DNA of 11,203 nt from Holophagaceae bacterium UBA692 (lineage in GTDB: Bacteria > Acidobacteriota > Holophagae > Holophagales > Holophagaceae): the NCBI GenBank assembly GCA_002297665.1, contig DBMS01000094.1, positions 16,601-27,803 on the forward strand. Direction: 5' to 3'. A program made the position numbers and the translations under genes. Under the pieces are notes generated by a model. It did no database searches and was not told where the DNA came from. It saw nothing but the letters and a program-made list of their open reading frames with translations. How positions within the stretch are numbered: the first letter of the stretch is position 1; each line of letters starts with the position of its first letter. Positions 1 through 6,686 of this stretch are shown piece by piece.

Positions 1-110
1 CTTCGGCGCTTCCGGGCAGTCCCCGCCGGGGGCTTCCGTTTGCATCGATGAGGTTCCTTCGGGTGCCGGGCGACCCGCCTGGGTCCCAACCTCGCCCGCC
101 GACCCAACGG
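1..110. other. Left edge; possible end or start of a flanking gene, unresolved
   Basis: Two readings are possible and neither is firm. On the minus strand an ATG at 45 opens a frame that runs off the left edge (MQTEAPGGDCPEAPK), with an AAGGA sequence nine bases upstream. It would be the next gene after the two leftward glycosyltransferase genes. On the plus strand a frame open from base 1 ends at a TGA at 49-51 (last residues RAVPAGGFRLHR), which would be the tail of a convergent gene. GGGCGA and TCGCCC inside 68-100 can pair across a long loop, but no T run follows, so I do not call a terminator. Confidence 0.3.
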
Positions 111-1064
111 TCACATCAGCTCCAGGAGGTTCCTCCATGCCCGATCGGGCTGGATGCCCGCGAGGCAGGGGTGGCCTTCCACCGTGCAGGCGGGCTTGAA
201 GCAGGGGGCGCAGGGGATCCCGTCCAGGCGGATGCCCGCCGTCCTGGGGCCCCAGGGGGTGCTGCCGCCGGGGTCCGTGGCGCCGTACAGGGCGAGGGTG
301 GGGGTGGAGCAGGCGGCGGCCAGGTGGCTCAGGCCCGAATCGTTGCCCAGGGCGGCCCGGGCGCCCCGGAGCCAGGCGGCGGCCTGGACCAGGGAGGTGC
401 GGCCGCAGAGGTTGTGGGTGGCGTCCTGGGCCACGAAGTCGCACACGGCGCGCTCGTCGGGGGTGCCCAGCACCGCCACGGCGAACCCGTCCAGGCGGGC
501 CAGGCGCGCCAGGCTCCGGAAGTGGTCCCGGGGCCAGGCCTTGGAAGGCCAGGTGGAGCCGGGCATGAGGCAGATGTAGGGCTCTTCGGGCAGGTCCACG
601 GCGACGGCCGGGGCATAGTCGGCGAAGGGCATGGGAGGCAGGTCCGGCCAGCGCCGGGCCAGCACGGCGTGGTAGCGCTCCAGGAAGGGGCCCTGGGCGT
701 CCCAGAAGGGGCCGCTGTGGGTGTTGAAGATCCCCGCGAGGCTTTCGTCCACCCCGATGCGCTCGGGGACCCGGGCGATCCAGGCCGCCAGGGCGGGGCG
801 CAGGGATTTGGGGAAGTGGATGCTGCGGGCGGCGCGGTGCTCCCGGAGGAGGGCGGCCATGGCCAGGGGGCCGGGCCTGCCCCGGTCGGGCACCACGGCG
901 TCGGCCAATTCGTGGCCCTCCACCAGCGACACGGCGGGGCTGGGGCCCCAGACGACGATGGGGCCGGCGCCGACGGTTCGCAGGATGCGGAGCACCGGAA
1001 GCTGCATGGCCGCATCCCCCACGAACCGGGGGAACCGCACCCAGGTGGCGTCCCGGGGGATCAC
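111..1064 (-). CDS. Glycosyltransferase family 9, heptosyltransferase II-like
   Basis: The 317-residue product resembles ADP-heptose:LPS heptosyltransferases (WaaF/RfaF type), which add heptose to the inner core of lipopolysaccharide on the cytoplasmic face of the inner membrane. Visible GT9 signatures are the N-terminal RFPRFVGDAAMQLP with Asp17 in the place of the family's conserved Asp, PGSTWPSKAWPRDHF around Lys175 for the nucleotide-sugar phosphate, and the C-terminal GNDSGLSHLAAACSTPTLALYG loop region. Near the end CAPCFKPAC and GHPCL give a cysteine cluster also seen in WaaF-like proteins. The start is a GTG whose last two bases overlap the TGA of the upstream glycosyltransferase gene (GTGA), so translation is probably coupled. 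The next internal Met would remove the N-terminal motif. The frame stays open far upstream, but that part is a shadow of the neighbour. The exact sugar donor and acceptor cannot be told from sequence. Confidence 0.88.
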   Translation of the reverse strand: MIPRDATWVRFPRFVGDAAMQLPVLRILRTVGAGPIVVWGPSPAVSLVEGHELADAVVPDRGRPGPLAMAALLREHRAARSIHFPKSLRPALAAWIARVPERIGVDESLAGIFNTHSGPFWDAQGPFLERYHAVLARRWPDLPPMPFADYAPAVAVDLPEEPYICLMPGSTWPSKAWPRDHFRSLARLARLDGFAVAVLGTPDERAVCDFVAQDATHNLCGRTSLVQAAAWLRGARAALGNDSGLSHLAAACSTPTLALYGATDPGGSTPWGPRTAGIRLDGIPCAPCFKPACTVEGHPCLAGIQPDRAWRNLLELM

Positions 1065-1969
1065 GCGGGCCCCCGCAGCCGGTCCAGGTGGGGCAGCAGG
1101 GCAGCGGGGTCCAGGCGGTCCATGCCGCCTTCCAGGTCGGCCTCGGGGCCGGGGTACTGAAGCACCTGGACCCGGCGACCCAGGGGGGTCCAGCGGCTGG
1201 GGCCGCGGTTGGAGCTGAGGCCCATGAGGGCGAGAACGGGCACGTCCAGGGCCGCGGCCAGCTGGGTGGGGCCGGTGGAGGGCCCCAGGAAGGCGTCGCA
1301 GGCCGCGATGCGGCCCAGGAGGCCCCGCAGGTCCGTCTTCTCCAGCCGGGAATCCTCGGGCGGGGCGAGGACCACCGGGTGCCAGCCGGCGGCCTCGAGC
1401 ACCGGGAACGCCCGGGCCCACCAGGCTCCGGATGGGAACGCGGAGGAGCCCGAGCTGCGGGTGGCGATGCCCAGGAGCGGGCGGGGAAGGGCGGAGAACC
1501 CGGCCCGGCCCAGGTCGAGCTCCTCCTGGCGGAGCCGGATCCGGGGCGGCGCCGGGGAGCCCCCCTGCCAGCCCCAGGGGCTGAGGAAGTCCAGGACGTT
1601 CTGGGCCTCGTGGCGGCCCGTGCCGTTGCGGCCCCGCCAGAGGACGTGCGTGGCGTCGAGGATCTGGCGGCCCCGGCTGCGGGCCACCCGCACCGGCACG
1701 CCCGCGGCCTTGGCGGCGGTGATCACGGCGGCGTCCCGGTGGCCCAGGTTGAGCACGGCGTCGGGGGCGATTCCCCGCATGAGGGCGGTCAGGTCGGTGC
1801 CCGGCTCGCGGACGTGGACGCCCGGGAGCCCCTGCAGGAGAGGCGCCGCGTAGGGGGACACGAGCCAGTGCACCTCGGCCTCCGGCATGCGCGAGAGGAT
1901 GCGCTCCATCACGGGGAGCGAGATGACCACATCGCCGAGGGCGTCCGTCCTGCCGAGAAGAAAGCGCAT
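1061..1969 (-). CDS. Glycosyltransferase family 9, heptosyltransferase-like
   Basis: This 302-residue protein is a second GT9 member and the first gene of the leftward pair. The N-terminus MRFLLGRTDALGDVVISLP matches the heptosyltransferase I/II start, with Asp13 at the same number as the conserved Asp13 of E. coli WaaC. The C-terminal half carries GPSTGPTQLAAALDVPVLAL, the family's nucleotide-sugar binding segment. The middle segment reads SSAFPSGAWWARAFPVLEAAG where many members have a Lys before a Trp-Pro pair, so it is diverged there and may use another sugar. I chose the ATG at 1969 because GAGGA lies 11 bases upstream and the protein then begins like the family. An in-frame ATG at 1987 (MRNHPIM) is possible. 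Its stop overlaps the next gene by four bases. Likely role: LPS core or other surface glycan assembly. Confidence 0.85.
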   Translation of the reverse strand: MRFLLGRTDALGDVVISLPVMERILSRMPEAEVHWLVSPYAAPLLQGLPGVHVREPGTDLTALMRGIAPDAVLNLGHRDAAVITAAKAAGVPVRVARSRGRQILDATHVLWRGRNGTGRHEAQNVLDFLSPWGWQGGSPAPPRIRLRQEELDLGRAGFSALPRPLLGIATRSSGSSAFPSGAWWARAFPVLEAAGWHPVVLAPPEDSRLEKTDLRGLLGRIAACDAFLGPSTGPTQLAAALDVPVLALMGLSSNRGPSRWTPLGRRVQVLQYPGPEADLEGGMDRLDPAALLPHLDRLRGPA

Positions 1970-2051
1970 GATTGGATGGTTCCTCATTCCCCAAGGCCGG
2001 TCAACGCTGAGATACTGGGCCCGAGTCCCCACCCCCCCGAAAAGCGAACCC

Positions 2052-3518
2052 ATGCGCCCTGCCGTTACCCCCAAATCCATCCTGCTCGTCGAGGATGAGG
2101 CCAGCTTCCGGGACGTCCTCCAGATGGGCCTGGCGCCCCAGGGGTTCGAGACCGTCGCCGCCGCGGGCCTGGCCGAGGCCCGGGCGGCCCTGGAGGCGCG
2201 TCCCTTCGACGCGGTGGTCTCGGACCTGCGGCTCAAGGACGGCAGCGGCATCGACCTGCTCGCATGGATGAAGGAGCGGGGCCTCGACGTGCCGGTGGTG
2301 ATCATGACGGCCTTCGCCACCACCGAGACCACGGTGCGGGCCCTGAACCTGGGGGCCGTGGACTTCCTCACCAAGACCAAGAACGACATCCAGGAGCTCA
2401 GCAAGGTGCTCAAGGGCATCTTCTCGGTGTCGGTGTCGCCCGGGCCCGAGGTGCGCGACATCGGGGACCTGGTGGGGGTTGGCCCCACCATCCGCAAGGT
2501 CCAGGCGCTGGTGGGCAAGATCGCCCGGGCCGACACCACCGTCCTGGTCACGGGGGAGAGCGGCACGGGCAAGGAGATCGTGGCCCGGCTCGTGCACCGC
2601 TATTCCGACCGGTCCAAGGGGCCCTTCGTGCCCGTTAACTGCGGGGCCCTGCCCGAGGCGCTCCTGGAGTCCGAGCTCTTCGGGTACGAGAAAGGGGCCT
2701 TCACCGGGGCCAACTTCACCCGCCGGGGCCTGTTCGAGGAGGCCGAGGGCGGCGTCATCTTCCTGGACGAGATCGGGGAGATCCCCCTGCCCCTGCAGGT
2801 CAAGCTCCTGCGGGTGCTCCAGGAGCGGCGCATCCGGCGGGTGGGTGCCAACGAGGAGCGGGCGGTGGACGTGCGGGTCATCGGCGCCACCAACCGGGAC
2901 CTGCGGGACCGGGCCGAAAAGGGCCTGTTCCGCCAGGACCTCTACTATCGCCTGAACATCCTCCACATCGAACTGCCGCCCCTGCGGGAGCGCCAGGAGG
3001 ACCTGCCGGTCCTGGTGGAACATTTCCTCGCGAAATTCTGCCGGAAGCTCAACAAGCCGACCATGGGGCTCGCGGAGGAGGCCATGGCGGTCCTGAGGGC
3101 CTGCCGGTTCCCGGGCAACGTGCGTGAACTTGAAAATCTCATGGAACGGTGCGTGGCCTTGAATTCCGGCGGGCCCATCGGGGTGGATCTTTTTCCCGAC
3201 GACCTGATGGCCCGAAACGGGGGCGCCGGCCCCCAGGCGGCCGGCGCCCCGGACATTCCTCCGGGGGGGTTCGACCTGGAAGCCTACCTGGGCGCCCTCA
3301 AGGGGCACTTCCTGCTGCGGGCCCTGGAACGGGCCGAGGGCAACAAGACCAAGGCCGCCCGCCTATTGGGCATGGGGTTCCGGGCCTACCGGTATTGGCT
3401 GCAAGAAATGGGAGGCAAGGGGACGCCCGCCCCGGCCTTCCCCGTGCCCGAATCCTTCCCCCCCGCCGAGGCCCCGGAGGGCGACGCCAAGGGCGACATA
3501 CCCAACGATTTCTTGTAA
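2052..3518 (+). CDS. Sigma-54-dependent response regulator, NtrC/PilR type
   Basis: The 488-residue protein has three parts. Residues about 8-122 are a receiver domain with acidic pocket Glu14-Asp15, phosphoacceptor Asp58, Thr86 and Lys108. Residues about 138-375 are an AAA+ sigma-54 activator domain with Walker A GESGTGKE (168-175), the sigma-54 contact loop GAFTGA (215-220) and Walker B FLDEIGE (Asp239-Glu240). Near the C-terminus a Fis-like helix-turn-helix (NKTKAARLLGMGFRAYRYWL) resembles that of PilR. A tail of about 35 Pro-, Glu- and Asp-rich residues follows, which is unusual in the family. All catalytic motifs are intact, so it should hydrolyse ATP and open sigma-54 promoters when phosphorylated. 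No histidine kinase gene lies beside it here. It diverges from the glycosyltransferases and precedes a pseudopilin gene, which suggests but does not prove control of pilus or secretion genes. The ribosome binding site before the ATG is weak. Confidence 0.93.
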   Translation: MRPAVTPKSILLVEDEASFRDVLQMGLAPQGFETVAAAGLAEARAALEARPFDAVVSDLRLKDGSGIDLLAWMKERGLDVPVVIMTAFATTETTVRALNLGAVDFLTKTKNDIQELSKVLKGIFSVSVSPGPEVRDIGDLVGVGPTIRKVQALVGKIARADTTVLVTGESGTGKEIVARLVHRYSDRSKGPFVPVNCGALPEALLESELFGYEKGAFTGANFTRRGLFEEAEGGVIFLDEIGEIPLPLQVKLLRVLQERRIRRVGANEERAVDVRVIGATNRDLRDRAEKGLFRQDLYYRLNILHIELPPLRERQEDLPVLVEHFLAKFCRKLNKPTMGLAEEAMAVLRACRFPGNVRELENLMERCVALNSGGPIGVDLFPDDLMARNGGAGPQAAGAPDIPPGGFDLEAYLGALKGHFLLRALERAEGNKTKAARLLGMGFRAYRYWLQEMGGKGTPAPAFPVPESFPPAEAPEGDAKGDIPNDFL

Positions 3519-3531
3519 AATCTCCGACCTG

Positions 3532-3549
3532 TGGCACACTGGGATGCTT
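3532..3549 (+). promoter_or_regulatory. Imperfect sigma-54-type promoter before the pseudopilin gene
   Basis: TGGCAC at 3532-3537 is a perfect -24 element core, and ATGCTT at 3544-3549 resembles the -12 element. The invariant GG (3533-3534) and GC (3546-3547) are separated by 11 bases, whereas the usual distance is 10, which is a real objection. Its place just after a sigma-54 activator gene and about 65 bases before a pseudopilin start gives it interest. No clear sigma-70 alternative is visible in the same gap. Confidence 0.3.
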
Positions 3550-3614
3550 GGACAAGGACGTCCGGGTTACCCATACTTACTCTCTACCCAGGACCCCCTT
3601 CCCCGGAAAGAGAC

Positions 3615-4070
3615 ATGAACAACAACCGACAAGCTGGCTTCTCCCTGATGGAACTGCTGGTGGCCATGATGATCATGGCCGTCCTCGCCACCATCGGGAT
3701 CCGGAAGTACCAGGAGTTCTCCGCCAACGCGCGGTACATCAAGGCCCACGACACGGTGAAGACGGTGTCCGAGGGCCTGGACTTCTACTACCTGAAGCAT
3801 GGGAAATACCCTGATTTCACGAGTTTCGAGGCGATGGTCGAGCCCAACTCGGTGCTGGTCAAGGAGAACAACATCCCCGTGAACGTGTCGCCCACGGACC
3901 CCTGGGGGAACCCCTTCGAGGGCAAGTCCGGCAAGGGCGGCTACGAACTGAAGTGCGCGGGGGACCCCGGCGGCTCCGCCGACCGGCCTCCCTTCACGGC
4001 CGAACCGGGCAAGAACACCGGGCCCTCCGGCGGGACACCCACCGGTCCTGAAAAGGAACCCGCGAAATGA
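3615..4070 (+). CDS. Type II secretion/type IV pilus-like pseudopilin (GspG-like)
   Basis: The 151-residue product has a class III prepilin leader. A short basic N-terminus ends in Gly8, followed by FSLMELLVAMMIMAVLATIGI, with the expected Glu at mature position 5 (Glu13 of the precursor). A PilD-type peptidase would cut after Gly8 and methylate the new Phe. The long hydrophobic N-terminal helix packs into the pilus or pseudopilus. Residues 95-100 read DPWGNP and are followed by a Gly-rich stretch ending in CAGDPGG, which matches the C-terminal loop of GspG major pseudopilins. The end is a Pro/Gly/Lys-rich tail. GGAAAGAG precedes the ATG. No other secretion or pilus genes are in the window, so the machine it serves is unknown. 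Its TGA overlaps the ATG of the yceD-like gene by four bases, placing it at the head of a housekeeping operon. Confidence 0.85.
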   Translation: MNNNRQAGFSLMELLVAMMIMAVLATIGIRKYQEFSANARYIKAHDTVKTVSEGLDFYYLKHGKYPDFTSFEAMVEPNSVLVKENNIPVNVSPTDPWGNPFEGKSGKGGYELKCAGDPGGSADRPPFTAEPGKNTGPSGGTPTGPEKEPAK

Positions 4071-4591
4071 TTGATCTTACCCAGTTGCCCCCCGAGGGCG
4101 CGCGTGCGGAAGGCCTGACCGCGACCCTGGACCTGGGGGACGGCACGGGCCTGCGCGAAGCCGCCTGGCAGGTGCGGGTGGTGCCTTCGGACGCGGATTT
4201 CTTCCTGGAGATCAAGGGCGCCGCCACCTGGGAAGGGAGCTGCTCCCGCTGCCTGGAGCCCCTGGACCTGGGCATCGCCGTGGAGAGCCAGTTCCTGGGC
4301 AGCCGCGACAAGGAGCTCGCCATGGGCGGGTCCCACGCCCTGGGCAGCCAGGACCTGGACGTGGTCTTCCTGCCCGAGCCGGTCCTGGACGAGGAAGCCC
4401 TCGCCCGCGAACATTTCCTGCTCCACGCCCCCATGCACCCGCTGTGCCGGGAGGACTGCAAGGGCCTGTGCCCCCAGTGCGGCAAGAACTGGAACAAGGG
4501 TCCCTGCTCCTGCCATCCTGAGCGGGTGAAGGAACCGGGCGCCCTGGCCAAGGCCCTCTCGGGCCTGAAGCTCAACCTGGAAGATGCCTGA
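4067..4591 (+). CDS. yceD: YceD/DUF177 family protein, 23S rRNA accumulation factor
   Basis: The 174-residue protein belongs to DUF177, whose E. coli member YceD is needed for normal 23S rRNA accumulation and is nearly always encoded just before rpmF, as here. It has two cysteine groups: CSRCLEP (Cys59, Cys62), conserved in the family, and a C-terminal set CREDCKGLCPQCGKNWNKGPCSC (Cys127, 131, 135, 138, 147, 149). The DCKGLCPxCG segment is typical of the longer non-enterobacterial members and could bind zinc. The ATG lies within the ATGA overlap with the pseudopilin gene, and AAGGA at 4053-4057 serves as ribosome binding site. A 48-base gap separates it from rpmF. The biochemical function of the family is still poorly defined. 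The family call is strong, the molecular role is not. Confidence 0.9.
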   Translation: MIDLTQLPPEGARAEGLTATLDLGDGTGLREAAWQVRVVPSDADFFLEIKGAATWEGSCSRCLEPLDLGIAVESQFLGSRDKELAMGGSHALGSQDLDVVFLPEPVLDEEALAREHFLLHAPMHPLCREDCKGLCPQCGKNWNKGPCSCHPERVKEPGALAKALSGLKLNLEDA

Positions 4592-4639
4592 CCCGGCTTC
4601 TCCTTTTCCCTCAACCGACCACTCTCCGAGGAGTCAACC

Positions 4640-4825
4640 ATGCCGAATCCCAAGCGCCGCCACTCCCGCGCCCGCCGCGACCGTCGCCGCACCCACGATT
4701 CCCTCGACACCATGAGCTCGAGCACCTGCCCCAACTGCGGCGTGCCCAAGATGCCCCACCGTGTCTGCCCCTCCTGCGGCTTCTACCGCGGCAAATTGAC
4801 CGTGCGCCCTGACCAGACCGTTTGA
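4640..4825 (+). CDS. rpmF: 50S ribosomal protein L32
   Basis: This is a 61-residue basic protein with the L32 N-terminus MPNPKRRHSRARRDRRR and a zinc-ribbon with CPNC (30-33) and CPSC (43-46), so it is the four-cysteine, zinc-binding form of L32. It sits near the peptidyl transferase exit region of the large subunit. GAGGAG at 4628-4633 is a strong ribosome binding site six bases before the ATG, in keeping with high expression. Length and motif spacing are normal. The yceD-rpmF-plsX order is one of the most conserved in bacteria and confirms the assignment of all three. Confidence 0.98.
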   Translation: MPNPKRRHSRARRDRRRTHDSLDTMSSSTCPNCGVPKMPHRVCPSCGFYRGKLTVRPDQTV

Positions 4826-4832
4826 GGCCAGG

Positions 4833-5885
4833 GTGGACGCTCCCACCATCTACCGGATCGCCCTTGACGTGATGGGCGGGGACAACGCCCCCGCAGCCCT
4901 TCTCGAAGGGGCCCGGGCGGCCCTGGATGCGCATCCCGAGCTCTTCCTCCACCTGGTGGGGGACGAGGACCGGTTGCGCCCCATGCTGGGCCACTTCGGC
5001 CTCAAGGGTGAACTGGCGTCCCGGTTCGCCATCGTCCACGCCGCGAGCGTCGTGGACATGGACGACAAGGCGACGTCCATCCTGAAGGAGAAGAAGGACT
5101 CGAGCATCCGCGTCGCGGCCCAGCTCGTGCGGGAAGGCAAGGCGGACGGCGTGGTGTCCATGGGACACACCGGCGCCGCCATGGTCGCGTCCAAGATGGT
5201 CCTGGGCACCCTCGCGGGGGTGGACCGGCCCTGCCTGGCGACCATCCTCCCCAACATGCAGGGGCGGCCCACGGTCCTCCTGGACGTCGGGGCGAACATC
5301 GACTGCCGGCCCGAGCACATCGCCCAGTTCGCGGTCATGGGTTCCGTCTACGCCGAGGAGGTCCTGGGCATCGCCCGGCCCCGCGTGGGCGTCCTGAGCG
5401 TGGGCGAGGAGGAGGGCAAAGGCTCCACCACCACGCGGGAAGCGGCCCAGGCCCTCAAGGACATGGACCTCAACTTCACCGGCAACGCCGAGGGGCGCGA
5501 CATCTGGAACGGCAAGTTCGACGTCATCGCCTGCGACGGCTTCGTGGGCAACGCCCTGCTGAAGTCCGCCGAGGCCCTGGCCGAAGGGCTCATCCAGGGC
5601 ATGAAGGGGGTCTTCCGGGAGAACCTTCTCACCAAGCTGGGCGCCCTGCTGACCATGAACGGCCTGAAGCGGTTCGCGGCCAGGCTCGACTACGCCGAAT
5701 ACGGCGGCGCCCCGCTGCTGGGCGTGAAGGGGATCTCCATCATCGGCCACGGCCGCTCCAACGCCAAGGCCGTCCACAGCGCCATCCGCGCCGCGCTCAT
5801 GGCCTGCGAGCACGGCGTGAACGACCACATCCAGGAGACCCTGGGGCGGCTCATGTCCCAGGCTGGCACCCAAGAGACATCCTGA
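4833..5885 (+). CDS. plsX: Phosphate acyltransferase PlsX
   Basis: PlsX makes acyl-phosphate from acyl-ACP, the acyl donor for PlsY in the first step of phospholipid synthesis. It is a peripheral protein of the inner membrane. The 350-residue product has the family signature IALDVMGGDNAP at residues 9-20, then GHTGA (the VSMGHTGAAMV stretch), LLDVGANIDCRP and CDGFVGNALLKSAE, all in the usual order and at normal length. The start is a GTG seven bases after the rpmF stop, with GAGG at 4824-4827 overlapping that stop codon, so it is probably cotranscribed and coupled with rpmF. Unlike many bacteria, no fabH follows; the next gene is pyrH. The C-terminus ends in a polar segment after the predicted final helix. 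I see nothing damaged. Confidence 0.97.
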   Translation: MDAPTIYRIALDVMGGDNAPAALLEGARAALDAHPELFLHLVGDEDRLRPMLGHFGLKGELASRFAIVHAASVVDMDDKATSILKEKKDSSIRVAAQLVREGKADGVVSMGHTGAAMVASKMVLGTLAGVDRPCLATILPNMQGRPTVLLDVGANIDCRPEHIAQFAVMGSVYAEEVLGIARPRVGVLSVGEEEGKGSTTTREAAQALKDMDLNFTGNAEGRDIWNGKFDVIACDGFVGNALLKSAEALAEGLIQGMKGVFRENLLTKLGALLTMNGLKRFAARLDYAEYGGAPLLGVKGISIIGHGRSNAKAVHSAIRAALMACEHGVNDHIQETLGRLMSQAGTQETS

Positions 5886-5913
5886 GGAGGGGTTCGCCCC
5901 CCTGAAACCGACC

Positions 5914-5951
5914 GCGCTCCCGGATGTCGCCCGCATTCGGGAGCGCATTTT
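5914..5951 (+). terminator. Hairpin with T run between plsX and pyrH
   Basis: GCGCTCCCG at 5914-5922 pairs perfectly with CGGGAGCGC at 5938-5946. The stem can extend inward through a G-T and three further pairs to leave a loop of about seven bases. ATTTT follows at 5947-5951. It has the form of an intrinsic terminator or attenuator, though the T run is short. It would end or reduce plsX transcripts before pyrH, whose start is about 30 bases downstream. Confidence 0.6.
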
Positions 5952-5979
5952 CCGCACGTCCGCAAAGGTGGAGCCACCC

Positions 5980-6684
5980 ATGAAATACAAGCGCATTCTC
6001 CTGAAGCTCTCCGGCGAGGCCCTCATGGGCGAACAGGGGCACGGCATCGACCCGGACGTGGTCGCCATGATCGCCGACCAGGTCAAGACCATCCAGGGGC
6101 TGGGCGTTGAGGTGGGCCTGGTCATCGGAGGCGGCAACATCTTCAGGGGGGTGGCCGGGGCCACCAAGGGCATGGACCGGGTCACCGCCGACCACATGGG
6201 CATGCTCGCCACCATGATCAACGCCCTGGCCCTCCAGGACGCCCTGGAGCAGCACGGCGTGGAGACCCGGGTGATGTCCGGGATCGACGTGCCCAAGGTG
6301 GCCGAGAGCTACATCCGCCGCCGGGCCATGCGCCACATGGAAAAGGGCCGGGTCGTGATCTTCGGGGCCGGCACCGGCAACCCCTACTTCTCCACCGACA
6401 CCGCCGCCGCGCTGCGCGCCAACGAGATCGACGCCGAGGTGGTGATGAAGGCCACCAACGTGGACGGGATCTACACCGCCGATCCCAAGAAGGACGCCTC
6501 CGCCACCAAGTACGAGCACATCTCCTTCCAGGAGGTCCTGGAAAAGAACCTCAAGGTCATGGACGCCGCGGCCATCTCGCTGTGCCGGGACAACCACCTG
6601 CCCATCCTCGTGTTCAACATGAACGTGCCGGGCAACCTGCTGGCCGCGGTGAACGGGGACGTGGTGGGCACCCTCGTGGGGTAG
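5980..6684 (+). CDS. pyrH: Uridylate kinase (UMP kinase)
   Basis: PyrH phosphorylates UMP to UDP with ATP in pyrimidine nucleotide synthesis. It belongs to the amino acid kinase family and is a cytoplasmic hexamer. The 234-residue product shows YKRILLKLSGEALMG at the N-terminus (Lys9, Gly12), the glycine-rich GGGNIFRG (50-57), TADHMGMLAT with Asp71 for UMP binding, and the FSTDTAAALRA segment. I took the ATG at 5980 because AAAGGTGGAG ends a few bases before it and the protein then starts like the family. An in-frame GTG at 5968 lies inside that ribosome binding sequence. Length is normal. The usual neighbours rpsB, tsf and frr are absent; it follows plsX across a hairpin and is two bases from a FAD oxidase gene. 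Confidence 0.97.
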   Translation: MKYKRILLKLSGEALMGEQGHGIDPDVVAMIADQVKTIQGLGVEVGLVIGGGNIFRGVAGATKGMDRVTADHMGMLATMINALALQDALEQHGVETRVMSGIDVPKVAESYIRRRAMRHMEKGRVVIFGAGTGNPYFSTDTAAALRANEIDAEVVMKATNVDGIYTADPKKDASATKYEHISFQEVLEKNLKVMDAAAISLCRDNHLPILVFNMNVPGNLLAAVNGDVVGTLVG

Positions 6685-6686
6685 AA

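Noticed and set aside
1065..1994. Long minus-strand open frame continuous with the heptosyltransferase II-like gene, making a 627-codon frame
   Set aside because: The extra part is rich in Pro, Gly and Arg and lies over the second glycosyltransferase gene in another frame. It is a GC-rich shadow, and the GT9 N-terminal motif begins right at the GTG at 1064.
1970..2051. Promoters in the gap between the glycosyltransferase pair and the response regulator
   Set aside because: TTGACC (minus strand, 2004-1999) and GATACT (plus strand, 2011-2016) resemble single boxes, but neither has a partner at a proper distance, so I make no promoter call.
5889..5900. GGGG-TTCG-CCCC small hairpin just after plsX
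   Set aside because: Only four pairs, without the C-G closing pair that makes UUCG loops very stable, and no T run. It is not a terminator by itself.
4611..6296. 561-codon minus-strand open frame opposite rpmF, plsX and pyrH
   Set aside because: It lies entirely over conserved genes and has compositionally skewed residues and no family motif.
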